DNA from: Gammaproteobacteria bacterium
GTDB taxonomy: Bacteria > Pseudomonadota > Gammaproteobacteria > GRL18
Assembly (NCBI GenBank): GCA_028571885.1
Contig: JAPVVU010000168.1
Coordinates: forward strand, 1-6,902
Length of the DNA: 6,902 bases
Reading direction: 5' to 3'
The notes beneath the pieces were generated by a model. The model had not been told where the DNA came from, did no database searches, and worked only from the letters and a program-made list of their open reading frames with translations. Shown in pieces: positions 5,641 to 6,902 of this stretch. Position 1 is the first letter of the stretch. Each line of letters starts with the position of its first letter. The translations under genes and the position numbers were made by a program.

Positions 5641-6902
5641 ATGAAATATAAGATTTTTATCAGCCTGTTTTTTCTTTTACAGGCCAATTTTTCATACGCA
5701 CAAATTATAGCAACTTATACGCTTAAAGCGGATTCAGTGTGCTCTGGTGAACATGGCTTGCTCGTGATCTCAGGGCGTGAGATACCGCAGTTATCAGGCA
5801 CCAATATAGAAAAAATATCTCTGTTGAATTTATTACACAATAAAAAGCAGTCAATTGTGTTTCAAATTGATCAAAAGGATGCCCAGGGACGATATATTCT
5901 CAGTAATAATACCTCTGCTATTTCTGACAAAAGTAATACTATGGGAGATCAGGATGAACTGGTTGTTAGAAAAAAAGACCTTGGTGAGCATTTAAGTCCT
6001 TCTTCTGAGTTATTAAAACAATATTCACTGATTGAAATAGAAGTTATCTATTGGCAAGGTGGGCAAGAGGATTTAGCGCACAAGAAAGTATCCGGCTGGA
6101 TTTATATTGCTTTGAATGATATTAGCCCGGACTTTCATAAACAAAACAAATCATTAGTTTATGACTCAGAACAAGACAGGGTCATCAGTCCCGTTTATAA
6201 AATTGGTTTTTCAAAAGAGAAGCCATTTTTACTCGATGAGTTTCATTGGCGCCTGGCAGAGCAATCACTCAAATTAGATCAACCCTCAGAATGGAGTCCT
6301 GATGTGACGGATACAATGAAAATCCGTCATATAGGTAAGTTTTTTGGTTTTCCATTTAAACGAACTGATGACGATTATTATTCTCAACTTATTGATATAA
6401 AAGAAGGGCCGCTGCGTATTATTCGCCGTACTGAAAATAAAGTGAAGATTTTCTGGAAATTGAAAAGTCCGGCACTTTATATTGATTACGTCATGATGCC
6501 GGATGGCTTTGTTATGGATAGTATGATTGATATACCTTTTAATATTTCATTCTTTTTCAGTGATTTGGTCACTATAACTACTATGGACTGGGATCATGCG
6601 CCCGATCTGCCGGGTCTGACGATTAAGTCAGAAGCATCCGATTTAAAGCTGCCCGTTAATGGTCAGCTTAGCGATGATAAAGACACTTTTAATCAGATTG
6701 CAGCCACAGAATTTTCACTCATTAGTCAATTGGGACGATTTGCTGTTAAGTTGGATATTCCTGATGATTTCCCAATATATTCACAGCTTTATTTAAGAGA
6801 TGCACTGCATGAAATTGATTTACCGGAAAATTATCCCGGCCAGTTTGGGAATGTTGGATTTAAAACCACAGGCTGGGAAAATATTGACAGCAAACTGCAT
6901 CA
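5641..6902 (+). CDS. Exported protein of unknown function (3' end outside the window)
   Basis: The reading frame is open for 420 codons and runs off the right edge, so the C-terminus is missing. The start ATG has GAG at 6 bases. A clear Sec signal peptide follows: MKYK, a hydrophobic core (IFISLFFLLQANF) and a likely signal peptidase I site after SYA (residue 20). No lipobox cysteine is present, so it is probably a soluble periplasmic or secreted protein and not a lipoprotein. The visible mature part has a single cysteine (Cys34) and no further transmembrane helix. It is rich in alternating hydrophobic and aromatic residues that suggest beta structure. Notable local motifs are YIDYVMMPDGFV (about 280-291), TTMDWDHAPDLPG (313-325) and PGQFGNVGFKTTGWENID (399-416). 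I do not recognise the family. The gene lies 68 bases after lnt on the same strand with no obvious terminator between, so read-through is possible. Codon use looks like that of its neighbours. Confidence 0.8.
   Translation, partial: MKYKIFISLFFLLQANFSYAQIIATYTLKADSVCSGEHGLLVISGREIPQLSGTNIEKISLLNLLHNKKQSIVFQIDQKDAQGRYILSNNTSAISDKSNTMGDQDELVVRKKDLGEHLSPSSELLKQYSLIEIEVIYWQGGQEDLAHKKVSGWIYIALNDISPDFHKQNKSLVYDSEQDRVISPVYKIGFSKEKPFLLDEFHWRLAEQSLKLDQPSEWSPDVTDTMKIRHIGKFFGFPFKRTDDDYYSQLIDIKEGPLRIIRRTENKVKIFWKLKSPALYIDYVMMPDGFVMDSMIDIPFNISFFFSDLVTITTMDWDHAPDLPGLTIKSEASDLKLPVNGQLSDDKDTFNQIAATEFSLISQLGRFAVKLDIPDDFPIYSQLYLRDALHEIDLPENYPGQFGNVGFKTTGWENIDSKLH

Overview
The window looks like a piece of ordinary gammaproteobacterial chromosome with moderately AT-rich DNA. 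The best taxonomic clue is the adjacent pair corC-lnt, whose proteins read closely like the Enterobacteria/Pseudomonas-type versions. A PutP-like symporter and a Mip/FklB-style FKBP point the same way. The genus cannot be fixed from the sequence alone. I see no IS element, phage gene, tRNA, rRNA or CRISPR array.

Layout from left to right. (1) A plus-strand PutP-like sodium:solute symporter (45-1442) starts behind a good ribosome binding site. (2) A 267-base convergent intergenic gap (1443-1709) holds imperfect hairpins, a possible weak terminator for the minus-strand operon, and a possible stray plus-strand promoter, but no convincing gene. (3) A minus-strand two-gene operon follows: a membrane-anchored FKBP-type peptidyl-prolyl isomerase (2819-2343), then a cytoplasmic SGNH/GDSL hydrolase (2339-1710), separated by only 3 bases. 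(4) A short divergent promoter region (about 2850-2960) carries one sigma70-like promoter on each strand, both with 17-base spacers. (5) A plus-strand unit follows: corC (2986-3861), lnt (3887-5572), and a gene for a signal-peptide-bearing protein of unknown function (from 5641, cut by the window end).

How the genes relate. Much of the right two thirds concerns the cell envelope. Lnt finishes lipoprotein maturation in the inner membrane. CorC is its usual genomic partner, a soluble CBS-domain protein linked to divalent-cation handling. The FKBP is predicted to be tethered to the inner membrane with its catalytic domain in the periplasm, and the last gene encodes an exported protein. The SGNH hydrolase has no export signal. 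The E. coli order ybeZ-ybeY-corC-lnt is not kept: corC follows its own promoter, and the gene upstream of it is divergent.

I do not see an obvious new multi-gene system. The features most worth a second look are the unrecognised exported protein at the right edge, the tightly coupled FKBP-SGNH pair, the 3 x 12-base in-frame repeat in a cytoplasmic loop of Lnt, and the Asp-to-Asn change at the PutP sodium-site position.
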